Origin: Methanobacteriota archaeon
GTDB lineage: Archaea; Thermoplasmatota; Thermoplasmata; UBA10834
Length of the DNA stretch: 64,000 nucleotides
Direction: 5' to 3'
NCBI GenBank assembly: GCA_020347565.1
Contig: CP070732.1
Location: 1,007,175-1,071,174, forward strand
Shown here: positions 8,108-16,419 of the stretch, piece after piece
How positions within the stretch are numbered: position 1 is the stretch's first letter
How the letters are laid out: each line of letters begins with the position of its first letter
Program-made: the position numbers and the translations under genes
Notes under the pieces: generated by a model
Database searches by the model: none
What the model was told of the DNA's origin: nothing
What the model saw: only the letters and a program-made list of their open reading frames with translations

Positions 8108-9826
8108 ATGGGGCTCAAGAAGTTCAAGACGAACATCTGTGACGACGAAGAGGCAGACATCGGCATTGGCACGCTCATCATCTTCATAGCCATCGTCCTT
8201 GTCTCAGCCATAGCTGCGTCTCTGATGCTATATGCAGCAGCGCTGCTCCAACAGCAGGCGCAGAAGACCGTGGACGACGCCGTCTCAGACGTCTCCGGAG
8301 GCATATCGGTCGTGAACGTAGCGGGCGACCGGAACCCGGAGGGCGAGGCGACTTCGATCGTCTCAGGCTACATGCCCCCGAGAGATGACCAACCACCTAG
8401 CGGAGGCGCGTTATGGGACGTGACTTGCTCGGCGGATGGCGTGTCACCCCTCAACATGGTTCTGAACTGGACCTCTGCGGTCGATTACGGATCGGGTCTA
8501 TCGGAGGAGATCGTGTACAGGACTGAAGTGTACGACCCCACGAACCCCGCATCTTTCAATGAGCAAGTCGCCCGAAACAGGCTCCTCACGCTCGAGCAGC
8601 TGAACCCGACCTATGAGCTGGTGCGTCTGACCCCCGATCCTGGACAGAGTGGACAGTACACGGACTATAGTGTAAGGGATGACAACTCCACATCCTACGC
8701 CTATGCCATCGTCGGCGTGGACAAAGCAGGCAATCGCGCACTCTACAACGCCGTGGATAGCTCGGCGTCTACTGACAGCTCGACCCTCGATGAGGACGTG
8801 ACCGCTCCGATCGGAGGCTCGATGACCAACACGGCAGCGATCGACGACTACACACTGGCCGTCTTCTGGGTTCCGGCCTCCGATGTTGGCAGTGGCGTCC
8901 TAGAGCAACACCTCTACCGCAGCGAGAGCCCTATCGGCGTAGTGCCAACACAGATCCTGGACGGACGGACCGTTCTGGCGATTCCCAACGCCACGCTTCT
9001 GGCCGTGTTCAACTCAACCACATCAAGCTATGTGGACGCGCCCCCCGCACCAGGTGGCTACTACTACTTCGTAGTGGCGCATGACAGATCGGGCAATCAA
9101 GCGCTTCTTGGCTCGCTGATGTACTCGGCAGAATCCGCAGACATGATCCCGCCGACCGCTGCGAGCAGCGTCTCGGCCAGACAGGCCGTGCAATCCGTCG
9201 CGTTGACCTGGGGCGAGGCGGCCGACGGGGAGACGACGATCGCGAAGTACCTTGTATTCAGAAGCACCGCATACTCGGCCCTTGACAGCGTGGAGGAGCT
9301 GATGAGCATGGAACCGCTCGCAGAACTCGACAGCGACACATTCGCTTACGCGGACTACTCGGGCGCGACGGGATATCTGTACTACTACACAGTCATAGGC
9401 GTCGACCTCGCTGGCAATTATGCTCAGCCCGTGACACCGTCGAACACGGTACAGATGATAGAGATCAAGGTGGAGACGGTACCTGGAAGCAAGCCGATCC
9501 TCTTCACGTCGCTGATGATCGAGATCACCGATGGGGAAACCGATGCAACGTTATCGTTCAACCCGAACGTGCTCGGGCCAGCAGGTGCGACGGGAACCGC
9601 ATACTCTGTCGAGATACTCAGGGATATCAACGGCGTCTTCGCGTCGACCTACTCGCTGAGCGACAGCGGCCTCGTCAAGATATTCATAGACGCCGGAGAG
9701 ATAGGCTTGAACCTCCATGCACAGTCGTCGTTCTCGCTCAAGTTCATACCCACAATCGGTCAACCGACCTTGGAGGAGTGCAAGATACCGTATCTGGGAT
9801 CCTATAGGTACGTCACTCTCGTGTGA
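8108..9826 (+). CDS. Giant archaellin with inserted fibronectin-III-like domains
   Basis: A 572-residue archaellin, more than twice the usual length. Residues 1-60 are standard: a charged class III signal peptide, probable ArlK cut at A16|D17, and the core helix DIGIGTLIIFIAIVLVSAIAA followed by LLQQQAQKTVDDA. The C-terminal part, from about residue 445 (IEIKVETVPGSKPILFTSLMIEITDG), matches the outer beta domain of its neighbours (LKVSLSAGSP...VIEIS). Between them, at roughly residues 100-440, are three repeats with the fibronectin-III pattern: LNW or LTW early, then a Y-x-Y-x-V-x-G-x-D-x-A-G-N ending (AYAIVGVDKAGN, YYFVVAHDRSGN, YYTVIGVDLAGN). The filament would display these domains outward, possibly for adhesion. 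It has its own promoter and is bracketed by a 27-base inverted repeat. Confidence 0.92.
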   Translation: MGLKKFKTNICDDEEADIGIGTLIIFIAIVLVSAIAASLMLYAAALLQQQAQKTVDDAVSDVSGGISVVNVAGDRNPEGEATSIVSGYMPPRDDQPPSGGALWDVTCSADGVSPLNMVLNWTSAVDYGSGLSEEIVYRTEVYDPTNPASFNEQVARNRLLTLEQLNPTYELVRLTPDPGQSGQYTDYSVRDDNSTSYAYAIVGVDKAGNRALYNAVDSSASTDSSTLDEDVTAPIGGSMTNTAAIDDYTLAVFWVPASDVGSGVLEQHLYRSESPIGVVPTQILDGRTVLAIPNATLLAVFNSTTSSYVDAPPAPGGYYYFVVAHDRSGNQALLGSLMYSAESADMIPPTAASSVSARQAVQSVALTWGEAADGETTIAKYLVFRSTAYSALDSVEELMSMEPLAELDSDTFAYADYSGATGYLYYYTVIGVDLAGNYAQPVTPSNTVQMIEIKVETVPGSKPILFTSLMIEITDGETDATLSFNPNVLGPAGATGTAYSVEILRDINGVFASTYSLSDSGLVKIFIDAGEIGLNLHAQSSFSLKFIPTIGQPTLEECKIPYLGSYRYVTLV

Positions 9827-10334
9827 CCTTGACGGGAGCGGCGAGAAGCTGATGGGGCCTCGACCGTCCCCTCAGCAAATCATCAATGAGAATCAGCACT
9901 AGTTATTCCGCTGGAGATTTGTATAATAGTTTTTAAGATATATTTACTGGATAAGTTAGCTTCGAGAGAGGTCTACATGCCCTGTGGATAGTGCCTCCCA
10001 AACCCGGCTTTGGGAGGTACATCTCTCTCACTCCCTGCCCCTAGATGAGGCGGTGGCCGCACAGGAGGTGAGGTGGACAAACCATGCGATGATGATGAAG
10101 CGGTGCGGTCCTGAGCTCGCCCTGAACGACGCCCCCGGACGGCACTGCGACTGATTGTGGGGGGCGTGCAAACGTGAAGTTTTGACAGACCTCGGGCAGC
10201 GGAAGCTCTCGAAGTCCTGCCGCTAGGTGGGAGAGCGAAGATCGGCTCGGATGATCTCCTCTTTCGGGCAGGTAGCCCGGACGTCCCCAGGTACGGAACC
10301 TGGGAAGAGAGATGCGAAGTTGGAGGAGAAAGAA
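9827..10334 (+). promoter_or_regulatory. Promoter and long structured leader of the third archaellin
   Basis: A gene-free 508 bases. The promoter is AT-rich at 9921-9946 (GTATAATAG, then TTTTTAAGATATATTTA), with GAGAATCAGC upstream at 9888-9897. Transcription probably starts near 9955-9970, giving a leader of about 370 bases. It contains the right copy of the 27-base element, a 9-bp hairpin CCTCCCAAA/TTTGGGAGG (9994-10017), outer arms GAGAGAG (9964-9970) and CTCTCTC (10023-10029), and a CCCAGGT/ACCTGGG hairpin near 10288-10305. TCTCCTC near 10254 could pair with the GGAGGAG ribosome site at 10322. Confidence 0.6.
9971..9997 (-). repeat. 27-base inverted repeat, right copy
   Basis: The exact reverse complement of 7946-7972. 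It lies just after the promoter of the third archaellin, in the opposite orientation to the copy before the large archaellin. The left end falls within a hairpin arm of the leader. Confidence 0.95.
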
Positions 10335-10952
10335 ATGGAAAAGCTAGCGTGGAAGAAGAGAAGAAAGGAAGAGGGAGGCGAGATGGGTGTAGGAACCCTT
10401 CTCATCTTCATCGCCATGATACTCGTCGCCGCAGTGGCTGCGGGCGTCTTGGTTCAGACTGCATACAAGCTGCAGCAGCAGGCTGAGAGTACTGGCGACG
10501 AGGCAATCGCGGACGTAGCGACTGGCTTCAAGGTGCTCGCCACCTGGGGTACAACTGATGCCAACGCGGTGATCGACAATGTGTACCTCAAGATTGCCCT
10601 TACCGCTGGCAGCCCTGGTGTCAATCTCGCGAACACCACGATTGAAGTGATAAAGACAATCGGTGGTTCGACGTCCAGTGAGGTGACTCTAGTATACGCC
10701 GCCGCGGCGAGCGCCACGGAGTTCACAGCAACTGAGCTCCGAGACATGCCACCCTCGACGACTGCTGCTATGATGACATCGGGAGACATATTCCAGGTGC
10801 AGATCGACCTTACGTCAGCCACTGGGATAGACATGGCACTCGATGTCCAGGAGCGACTCTCGCTCGTGTTGATGCCGAAGCACGGCGTCCCCACCTTGGT
10901 GGAGATAACGGCACCACCAACACTGGAAGCCAGCAGCGTTGTGGTGCTGTAG
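10335..10952 (+). CDS. arlB: Archaellin (archaellum filament subunit), copy 3
   Basis: A 205-residue archaellin. The basic class III signal peptide ([15 protein letters not shown]) should be cut at G15|E16, ahead of [22 protein letters not shown] and [13 protein letters not shown], which are nearly identical to copy 1. The outer domain ends with [20 protein letters not shown]. The frame is open from 10227, but ATG 10335 has a GGAGGAG site about 6 bases upstream and gives the normal signal peptide, so I take that start. Having its own strong promoter, long leader and a hairpin just after the gene, it could be the most abundant filament subunit; that is inference. Confidence 0.96.
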   Translation: MEKLAWKKRRKEEGGEMGVGTLLIFIAMILVAAVAAGVLVQTAYKLQQQAESTGDEAIADVATGFKVLATWGTTDANAVIDNVYLKIALTAGSPGVNLANTTIEVIKTIGGSTSSEVTLVYAAAASATEFTATELRDMPPSTTAAMMTSGDIFQVQIDLTSATGIDMALDVQERLSLVLMPKHGVPTLVEITAPPTLEASSVVVL

Positions 10953-10989
10953 AGACACTAGCCTCTGCAATGTCCCTGACAGGGAGCAT

Positions 10990-11025
10990 CTCTCTCCCTA
11001 CCAACATTTTATTGTAGGGAGAGAG
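10990..11025 (+). terminator. 12-bp perfect hairpin between archaellin and motor genes
   Basis: CTCTCTCCCTAC (10990-11001) and GTAGGGAGAGAG (11014-11025) pair fully around the loop CAACATTTTATT. Placed 38 bases after the third archaellin stop and 38 before the ArlD/E gene, it is a likely partial terminator or message-processing and stability element that lets archaellin outnumber motor proteins. There is no T-tract after the stem, so a simple terminator is less likely. Confidence 0.6.
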
Positions 11026-11062
11026 CCCCTGATAGAACAGCACGGGGATTAGGTGTTGCGAT

Positions 11063-12223
11063 ATGGTCGCCCTGTTCCGAAAGAAGCCAGCTAAAGGCGA
11101 ATCCTCCAGCCGAAGGAAGCTGAAGGACTTCGAGGATAGGTATGGCGAGGGGACGGAAGAGGAGGCCTATGAGGAGCTTCGACAGGAGGAGAGCGGCCAA
11201 GGCGATTGGCCGCCTCAAGAGGGCGAGGACGACTACGCGTACGAAGGAGAGGACAGCGACGCACTCTCTGGAGTGAAGGAACTCAGTGAGATACTTGGCC
11301 GCCTCGAGGAAATCGAGGACAAGATCGGGAGAATAGACTCCGCTCTGACAACGGAGAAGAGCGAAGGCGCCAAGGATCGAGAGCGACTGAACCAGATGGA
11401 GCAGGACATAAGGAAGCTCCTTTCCGTATACGAGGTCGTCTCCGCCAAGTTCAATCCATTCATCGATGTCTCCGAAGATGGAACTCCAAGGCCGGTGACG
11501 AAGGCGCAGCCTTCGAATGGCATTGAATTCCCGGAGATCAAACTGGATGGAGACCTGCCGGAGTTCAGGCCCCTCGGAGACGAAGGCGAGGAACAGCCTT
11601 TCGAGAGCGGAAGGCCTTCTGAAGCCACTCGGGACACCACCCCGTGGGAGCCAGGGACGCCGACCGAGACCCTGTTGACCGTGAAACAGAAGACGAGGAC
11701 GCCGTCACCCCCGCCCCGACTCAACAAGGAGTCGCGGGACGCAGACTACGAGATGGAGGTACGCGCAGCTGCTAGAAGCAAGCACAACAAGAAGCCGCTG
11801 CTGGCCTACATACCCTATGACTACCTCACGCTCGTGCTCGTCATGCGATGGATAGAGTTCATGTTCGAGCGAGTGCCGAGAGACAAGATGTCGCTCGTAC
11901 TGGACTACTACGTTGATGTCGGGTTGATAAGCGAGGACGTGAAGTCGGAATTCATGTCCTATGCGAGAGGGGAGATGCAGGACGTCACCAAGTACATGGG
12001 ATACGAAGAGGCTCGGGAAGAGGTCTTCAAGGACCTACCAGCTCCTCAGGCCGCTCCGTACAAGAAGGTGGAGGACTGGAGACTGTCGGCCGATGATCAT
12101 CTCAAATCCCTGCTCTTCATCCAGAAGATCGCGGGTCTCGAGATCGACAAGGATCGGCTAAACTCCCTAGAACAGAACATCTCGAAGTTCAAGGAGAGCT
12201 TGGAGGGCTTTCATGGGGTTTAG
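11063..12223 (+). CDS. arlD: ArlD/E-type archaellum motor accessory protein
   Basis: A 386-residue cytosolic protein. The N-terminus (1-75) is highly charged; residues 75-135 form a coiled coil (SEILGRLEEIEDKIGRID and the following heptads, with KLLSVYEVVSAKFNPF as in ArlC/D/E proteins); 135-235 is a Pro- and Glu-rich linker; and 245-386 is the FlaCE domain with LAYIPYDYLTLVLVMRWIEF and WRLSADDHLKSLLFIQKIAG. These proteins form the cytosolic ring around the ATPase and ArlH and receive the chemotaxis signal through CheF. It appears to fuse ArlC-like and ArlD/E-like parts, so the letter is approximate. Its end overlaps the arlF start by 11 bases. Confidence 0.88.
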   Translation: MVALFRKKPAKGESSSRRKLKDFEDRYGEGTEEEAYEELRQEESGQGDWPPQEGEDDYAYEGEDSDALSGVKELSEILGRLEEIEDKIGRIDSALTTEKSEGAKDRERLNQMEQDIRKLLSVYEVVSAKFNPFIDVSEDGTPRPVTKAQPSNGIEFPEIKLDGDLPEFRPLGDEGEEQPFESGRPSEATRDTTPWEPGTPTETLLTVKQKTRTPSPPPRLNKESRDADYEMEVRAAARSKHNKKPLLAYIPYDYLTLVLVMRWIEFMFERVPRDKMSLVLDYYVDVGLISEDVKSEFMSYARGEMQDVTKYMGYEEAREEVFKDLPAPQAAPYKKVEDWRLSADDHLKSLLFIQKIAGLEIDKDRLNSLEQNISKFKESLEGFHGV

Positions 12224-13406
12224 TGTCTCGGCAACAATGGCGATATTCTTCGCCACCTTTCTCATCCTTTTTTCTATACTCTACTCCTCGGTAGACGATG
12301 CTTTCGAAACCGTCTCCGAATCATTCGACGACAGATACGAGTACTTGAGCGAAAGGGCACAGACAGACCTGGACATCATTTGCCTATCATACTTCAAGGA
12401 CACTGACACTTTCGAAGCGCGACTGCGGAACTCCGGGAGCGTTGCCTTGGACACAGACAAGGTGCGGCTGCTCCTGGACGGAGTCTTACAGACGGGCGCG
12501 ACGGCGGAGGTCACAGGCGAGACGACGGACTTATGGCTACCTTCGGAGGCACTGGCCATAGCGCTCGAGGAGCCGAACCTGACATTCGACCCGTCGGTAT
12601 CGATCAGGACGCACGCCTTCAGTGACGCCGGCCTCTCGGGTCCGTCAAACATATCGGTCGGCCACTCGGTCTACGTTATCGATGGGACGCACGTGGACGT
12701 GTTCACACTCGACGGCGTCTTCGACTACACGATATCCGATTCGACGAACATCGTTTCACCATCGGACATCAAGGCGTATGGGGACTATCTGTATGTGCTC
12801 GACGAAGGCACGCACATAGACCGCGTTGATCTTGACGGAGATTGGGTGGACCGCCACGTGTACGACCTGACCAACACGTCGACCCCGACATCGTTTGCCG
12901 TCGACTCCTCGTACATGTATGTCATAGACAACAGCGCCCACGTAGACCGGTACAACCTGACCACTGGACTCTTCGTCGACCAGCTCATCGCCAACGGAGG
13001 GTCGATGAGCGCGCCACAGGACATATCAGTTGGCGCGTACCTCTTCGTCATCGACGAGTCGTCAGGCAGCCATCATATGGACAGATACTATCTTGACGGG
13101 ACGGGCGGGGTGCAGATAGTGACTTCGGCAATGCTTTCCTCGCCCACGGACGTCTCGGCATCGGCGTCACAACTCTACGAGAGGTACGTATACGTCGTGA
13201 ACAACAGCAGGGAGATCCTGGTGCTCAACGAAACCGGGGCACCAGTCGCAAGAGTGGACAGCGGTTTGAGCGACTCCGTCTCGGGAGTCGACGTGACGGG
13301 TAGGATATTCGTCTCAGATGGAACGAATGGCCTCGTGATCGAATACCTCGGCACGAGCGTGAAGATAGTTGCAGAGAACGGCGTCTCAGAGGTTGCATTG
13401 TTATGA
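12213..13406 (+). CDS. arlF: ArlF-like stator protein with inserted beta-propeller
   Basis: A 397-residue protein where ArlF is usually about 150. It has one N-terminal anchor helix (TMAIFFATFLILFSILYSSV, residues 8-27), a coil segment, then an ArlF-type beta domain (about 50-120: LDIICLSYFKDTDTFEARLRNSGSVALDTDKVRLLLDG). Residues about 125-375 are repeated units of the kind SVYVIDGTHVDVFTLDG, YLYVLDEGTHIDRVDLDG, YMYVIDNSAHVDRYNL, YLFVIDESS and YVYVVNNSREILVLN, an NHL-like beta-propeller. The end, VKIVAENGVSEVAL, is the normal closing strand of ArlF/ArlG proteins, so the propeller is an insertion. ArlF and ArlG bind each other and the S-layer outside the membrane; the propeller would sit in that space. 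Confidence 0.82.
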   Translation: MGFSVSATMAIFFATFLILFSILYSSVDDAFETVSESFDDRYEYLSERAQTDLDIICLSYFKDTDTFEARLRNSGSVALDTDKVRLLLDGVLQTGATAEVTGETTDLWLPSEALAIALEEPNLTFDPSVSIRTHAFSDAGLSGPSNISVGHSVYVIDGTHVDVFTLDGVFDYTISDSTNIVSPSDIKAYGDYLYVLDEGTHIDRVDLDGDWVDRHVYDLTNTSTPTSFAVDSSYMYVIDNSAHVDRYNLTTGLFVDQLIANGGSMSAPQDISVGAYLFVIDESSGSHHMDRYYLDGTGGVQIVTSAMLSSPTDVSASASQLYERYVYVVNNSREILVLNETGAPVARVDSGLSDSVSGVDVTGRIFVSDGTNGLVIEYLGTSVKIVAENGVSEVALL

Positions 13407-13421
13407 CAGGATGTGTGTGAT

Positions 13422-13859
13422 ATGGGCGCAAGTGGAAGCACTACTCAATTGGTGTTCTTCGTCTCCGCGATAATCGTAGCCACCGCAGTGGTGGCAGTGG
13501 CCGCAAACAGCGTGTACGAACTTACGACGGGGATAGACGACAGGAGCAATCAGATAAGCGATGAGATGTCTACGCGCATAGAGATCATCAACGACCCGTC
13601 TTCGGTCCCGAACAACCCCGTCCTGATATACGTTCAGAACCAGGGCACAACCGTGCTCAACCATAACTATATCATTGCGATGTTGGATGGTACTGCAGTG
13701 GTCGACCCTGATCTGTCGCTAACTGGGAACATTACCACGCACTGGGACCCGTCCAGCATACTGACAATTTCCATCGACCAGAACCTGGCGTCAGGGGACC
13801 ACATCGTGCAGGTGACCACCGAGAACGGGGTCACGGACACGATGAGCTTCCGAATATGA
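13422..13859 (+). CDS. arlG: ArlG, archaellum stator component
   Basis: A 145-residue protein of the usual ArlG size. The N-terminus MGASGSTTQLVFFVSAIIVATAVVAVAANSV is the ArlG anchor helix, followed by a beta-sandwich domain (RIEIINDPSSVPNNPVLIYVQNQGTTVLNHNYIIAMLDGT) and the closing strand IVQVTTENGVTDTMSFRI. In known archaella ArlG forms a filament capped by ArlF that ties the motor to the S-layer. ATG 13422 gives the family-typical start; a GTG three codons earlier is possible. It follows arlF by 15 bases and precedes arlH by 1 base, in one operon. Confidence 0.93.
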   Translation: MGASGSTTQLVFFVSAIIVATAVVAVAANSVYELTTGIDDRSNQISDEMSTRIEIINDPSSVPNNPVLIYVQNQGTTVLNHNYIIAMLDGTAVVDPDLSLTGNITTHWDPSSILTISIDQNLASGDHIVQVTTENGVTDTMSFRI

Positions 13860-13860
13860 A

Positions 13861-14577
13861 GTGGAGGTGGATCCCCCCTTGGGCGACACCTACAGGCTAC
13901 AGATACCGAGAGACGACCTGCATGACCAGCTAGGCCAAGGCCTTCCGGCAGGTACGATAACGCTCATGGAAGGGGCCAAGGGGTCTGGAAAGAGCGCGGT
14001 TGTCCAGCGGATGATCTACGGATTCCTCTCGAACCAGTACACCGTAACGTCCATATCGACCGAGCTAACGGTCAAGGACTTCATAAACCAGATGTACTCT
14101 CTGGACTATCCTATCGCTTCATGGCTACTCGATGGAAAGCTGAAGTTCGTCCCAGTCTATCCGCTCGTCGGGAACGCCAGGAGCAGGGTCGACTTCCTCG
14201 GTATGCTGATGAGTTCGCGCGACCTTTACACGAGCGATGTGATAGTCATAGACACCTTCTCGAGCCTTGTAAGCAACAGCTTGCGAGGCGAGGAAAACAG
14301 CATCAAGGTCCTTTCGTTCTTCAAGAGACTAGCAGGCATGAACAAGAGCATCGTCATAACCATCGATCCAGAGGAGATGAACGGCAAGGTCCTCGCGCCG
14401 TTCGAGTCGGACAGTCACGTCTACCTGAGCCTCGTAGTGTCCCAGGTGGGAGGCATAATATCAAGGAGCATAATGGTCAAGAGGTTCGCCAGCACTCAGT
14501 ACAGAGTGTCACCGATGATAGGCTTCCGAATCGAGCCCAACGTGGGCATGGTCATCGAGATAACCTCCGTGGTGTGA
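13861..14577 (+). CDS. arlH: ArlH, KaiC-like ATP-binding motor regulator
   Basis: A 238-residue RecA/KaiC-fold protein. Walker A is EGAKGSGKSAV near residue 40 and the Walker B-like strand is SDVIVIDTFSSL. In known archaella ArlH binds ATP, contacts ArlI and sits inside the ArlC/D/E ring, helping assemble the motor or switch it. GTG 13861 follows the arlG stop directly; a TTG at 13879 with GGAGGTG about 9 bases upstream is an alternative that gives a family-like start (GDTYRLQIPRDDL). The length is normal for the family. Confidence 0.94.
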   Translation: MEVDPPLGDTYRLQIPRDDLHDQLGQGLPAGTITLMEGAKGSGKSAVVQRMIYGFLSNQYTVTSISTELTVKDFINQMYSLDYPIASWLLDGKLKFVPVYPLVGNARSRVDFLGMLMSSRDLYTSDVIVIDTFSSLVSNSLRGEENSIKVLSFFKRLAGMNKSIVITIDPEEMNGKVLAPFESDSHVYLSLVVSQVGGIISRSIMVKRFASTQYRVSPMIGFRIEPNVGMVIEITSVV

Positions 14578-14578
14578 G

Positions 14579-16219
14579 GTGATCACCATTCCGACGAGGC
14601 TGAGCAAGGTCCTGCAGAGGAACCCGCACCTCAGCCTATACCTCCAGAAATACGCTCAAGAGACTAAGGAGACGCCGAAGTTCATGGACGCCCTCTCTAA
14701 GGACATCGGAAAGGAGAGTGAGGTCAACGTTGTGTATCCTGTGGGTGATCCCATTTTCATCCACCTGCACGGGTCGAAGGACGAGGGACAGCACTACGAC
14801 GTCATTGAGCCACTCATGGAAGAGGAAGTCGAGGATAGCTACAAGCAGATCGTCGAGAAGATATTCCTGCTATCGGGAAAGGAGAGGGTGCACGTGACCG
14901 ACGAGGAGTTCAACGAGGTACTGGACCGGCTCCTCGAGGACATCGTCGTGGTCTCCGACAGAGGGGGCCCCTCCAAGCTCGTCCAGCTCATCAAACCAAG
15001 TTCGAAGATATTCATGGGCCACGAGGATTATGAGATCGTCAAGTACTATGTGAAGAGGGACATACTGCAGAACGGCATACTCGAGCCGGTGCTTCGCGAT
15101 CCATACATAGAGGATATACACTGCGTTGGCGCTCGAGAGATCAACCTCTACCACAAGATTCTGGGCATGGTGGAGACGAACATACAGTTTGGTGACGTCG
15201 AGAGGCTCGACAGGTATACGAAGAGCATGAGCGACAGGATGGGAAGACCGGCATCTATCTCCAGACCCATCATCGACGGCGCACTTCCTGACGGTTCACG
15301 TATCAACATAATCTACGCGGACGATGTGAGCGTCAGTGGGCCGACCTTCACCATCAGGAAGTTCTCGACAGAGCCCCTGAGCGCCGCCCAGCTGGCCGGC
15401 TGGAAGACCATATCGCCTCAGGAAGCCGCCTACCTCTGGCTCTGCCTCGAGAACGGCATGAGCGTCTTTGTCTGCGGTGAGACGGCGTCAGGAAAGACGA
15501 CTCTGCTCAACGCGATATTCCCATTCATCCGATACGACCAGAAAATCTTCTCGGCGGAGGACACGCTCGAGGTGCAGCCGCCGCATTCGGTATGGCAGCA
15601 GCTATCCACGAGGGAGTTCGGGCCTGAGGAGAGCAAAGTCGACACCTTCGCGCTTCTGAGGTCAGGTCTGAGGTCGAGACCGAACTACATCGTCGTGGGC
15701 GAGATAAGGGGGAAGGAGGGGAATGTGGCCTTCCAGGCCATGCAGACGGGCATTCCCGTCATGGCGACCTTCCACGCGGCGTCAATCAAGAGAATGATCC
15801 AGAGGTTCACGGGATCGCCGATCAACGTGCCCGTGACGAGCATGGACAACCTCAACGTGGCAGTGTTCCTGGCTGGCGTCTACAGGGACGGCAAGCTGAT
15901 AAGGCGTGCGCTTTCCATCGAGGAAATCCTCGGCTACAGCGAGTCCATGGGGGGCGTGATGACGAGGGCCGTCTTCGTCTGGAACCCGGTGAATGACCAA
16001 CACCTCTTCCGCGGTATGAACAACTCGTACATACTCGAGGAGAGGATCGCCGTGAAGCGCGGCTACAAGGACAAGCGGGACATCTACAAGGAGCTTGCCC
16101 TCAGGGCGAGGATCATCGACAAGATGATCGAGATGAACATGACCAACTACAAGACGGTAAACGACATATTGAGGGCATTCCAGAAGGAAGGCGTCTCCGG
16201 CCTGCCGTTCACGGTATGA
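14579..16219 (+). CDS. arlI: ArlI, archaellum motor ATPase, copy 1
   Basis: A 546-residue type II/IV secretion ATPase. The N-terminal domain (about 1-240) includes LRDPYIEDIHCVGAREINLYH; the catalytic core has Walker A GETASGKTT near residue 300, the Asp box IFSAEDTLEVQ, Walker B YIVVGEIRGKEG, and the His box MATFHAAS. It drives archaellin assembly and rotation as a hexamer on ArlJ. The GTG start lies 1 base after the arlH stop. The final KEGVSGLPFTV matches the second copy (KKGVTGLPFPV). All catalytic motifs are intact. It is followed not by arlJ but by a second ArlI gene. Confidence 0.95.
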   Translation: MITIPTRLSKVLQRNPHLSLYLQKYAQETKETPKFMDALSKDIGKESEVNVVYPVGDPIFIHLHGSKDEGQHYDVIEPLMEEEVEDSYKQIVEKIFLLSGKERVHVTDEEFNEVLDRLLEDIVVVSDRGGPSKLVQLIKPSSKIFMGHEDYEIVKYYVKRDILQNGILEPVLRDPYIEDIHCVGAREINLYHKILGMVETNIQFGDVERLDRYTKSMSDRMGRPASISRPIIDGALPDGSRINIIYADDVSVSGPTFTIRKFSTEPLSAAQLAGWKTISPQEAAYLWLCLENGMSVFVCGETASGKTTLLNAIFPFIRYDQKIFSAEDTLEVQPPHSVWQQLSTREFGPEESKVDTFALLRSGLRSRPNYIVVGEIRGKEGNVAFQAMQTGIPVMATFHAASIKRMIQRFTGSPINVPVTSMDNLNVAVFLAGVYRDGKLIRRALSIEEILGYSESMGGVMTRAVFVWNPVNDQHLFRGMNNSYILEERIAVKRGYKDKRDIYKELALRARIIDKMIEMNMTNYKTVNDILRAFQKEGVSGLPFTV

Positions 16220-16279
16220 GGGAGCGATTGCTCGTCGTTCTACGCGCACTTCGTGTCGCTGATAGTCAGGGGTGAGAAT

Positions 16280-16304
16280 TGACCGACAACGCTTATAACG
16301 GTCA
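16280..16304 (+). promoter_or_regulatory. Internal promoter with inverted arms before the second ArlI
   Basis: The TATA-like GCTTATAAC (16291-16299) is flanked by TGACCG (16280-16285) and CGGTCA (16299-16304), symmetric arms that could be an operator over the box. The next gene starts at 16420, so the leader would be about 95 bases. This suggests that the second ATPase and arlJ can be transcribed separately from the rest. Confidence 0.55.
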
Positions 16305-16419
16305 GCCCCGGATTTCAATATGAGGCCACCGAGCACAGGCTCCGCAGATCGCCTTCCAGCGGCACGACAAACCAGACCTGGAAAGGTGATGCTGCCCGCG
16401 CCTCAGGGATGGGCGAGAG

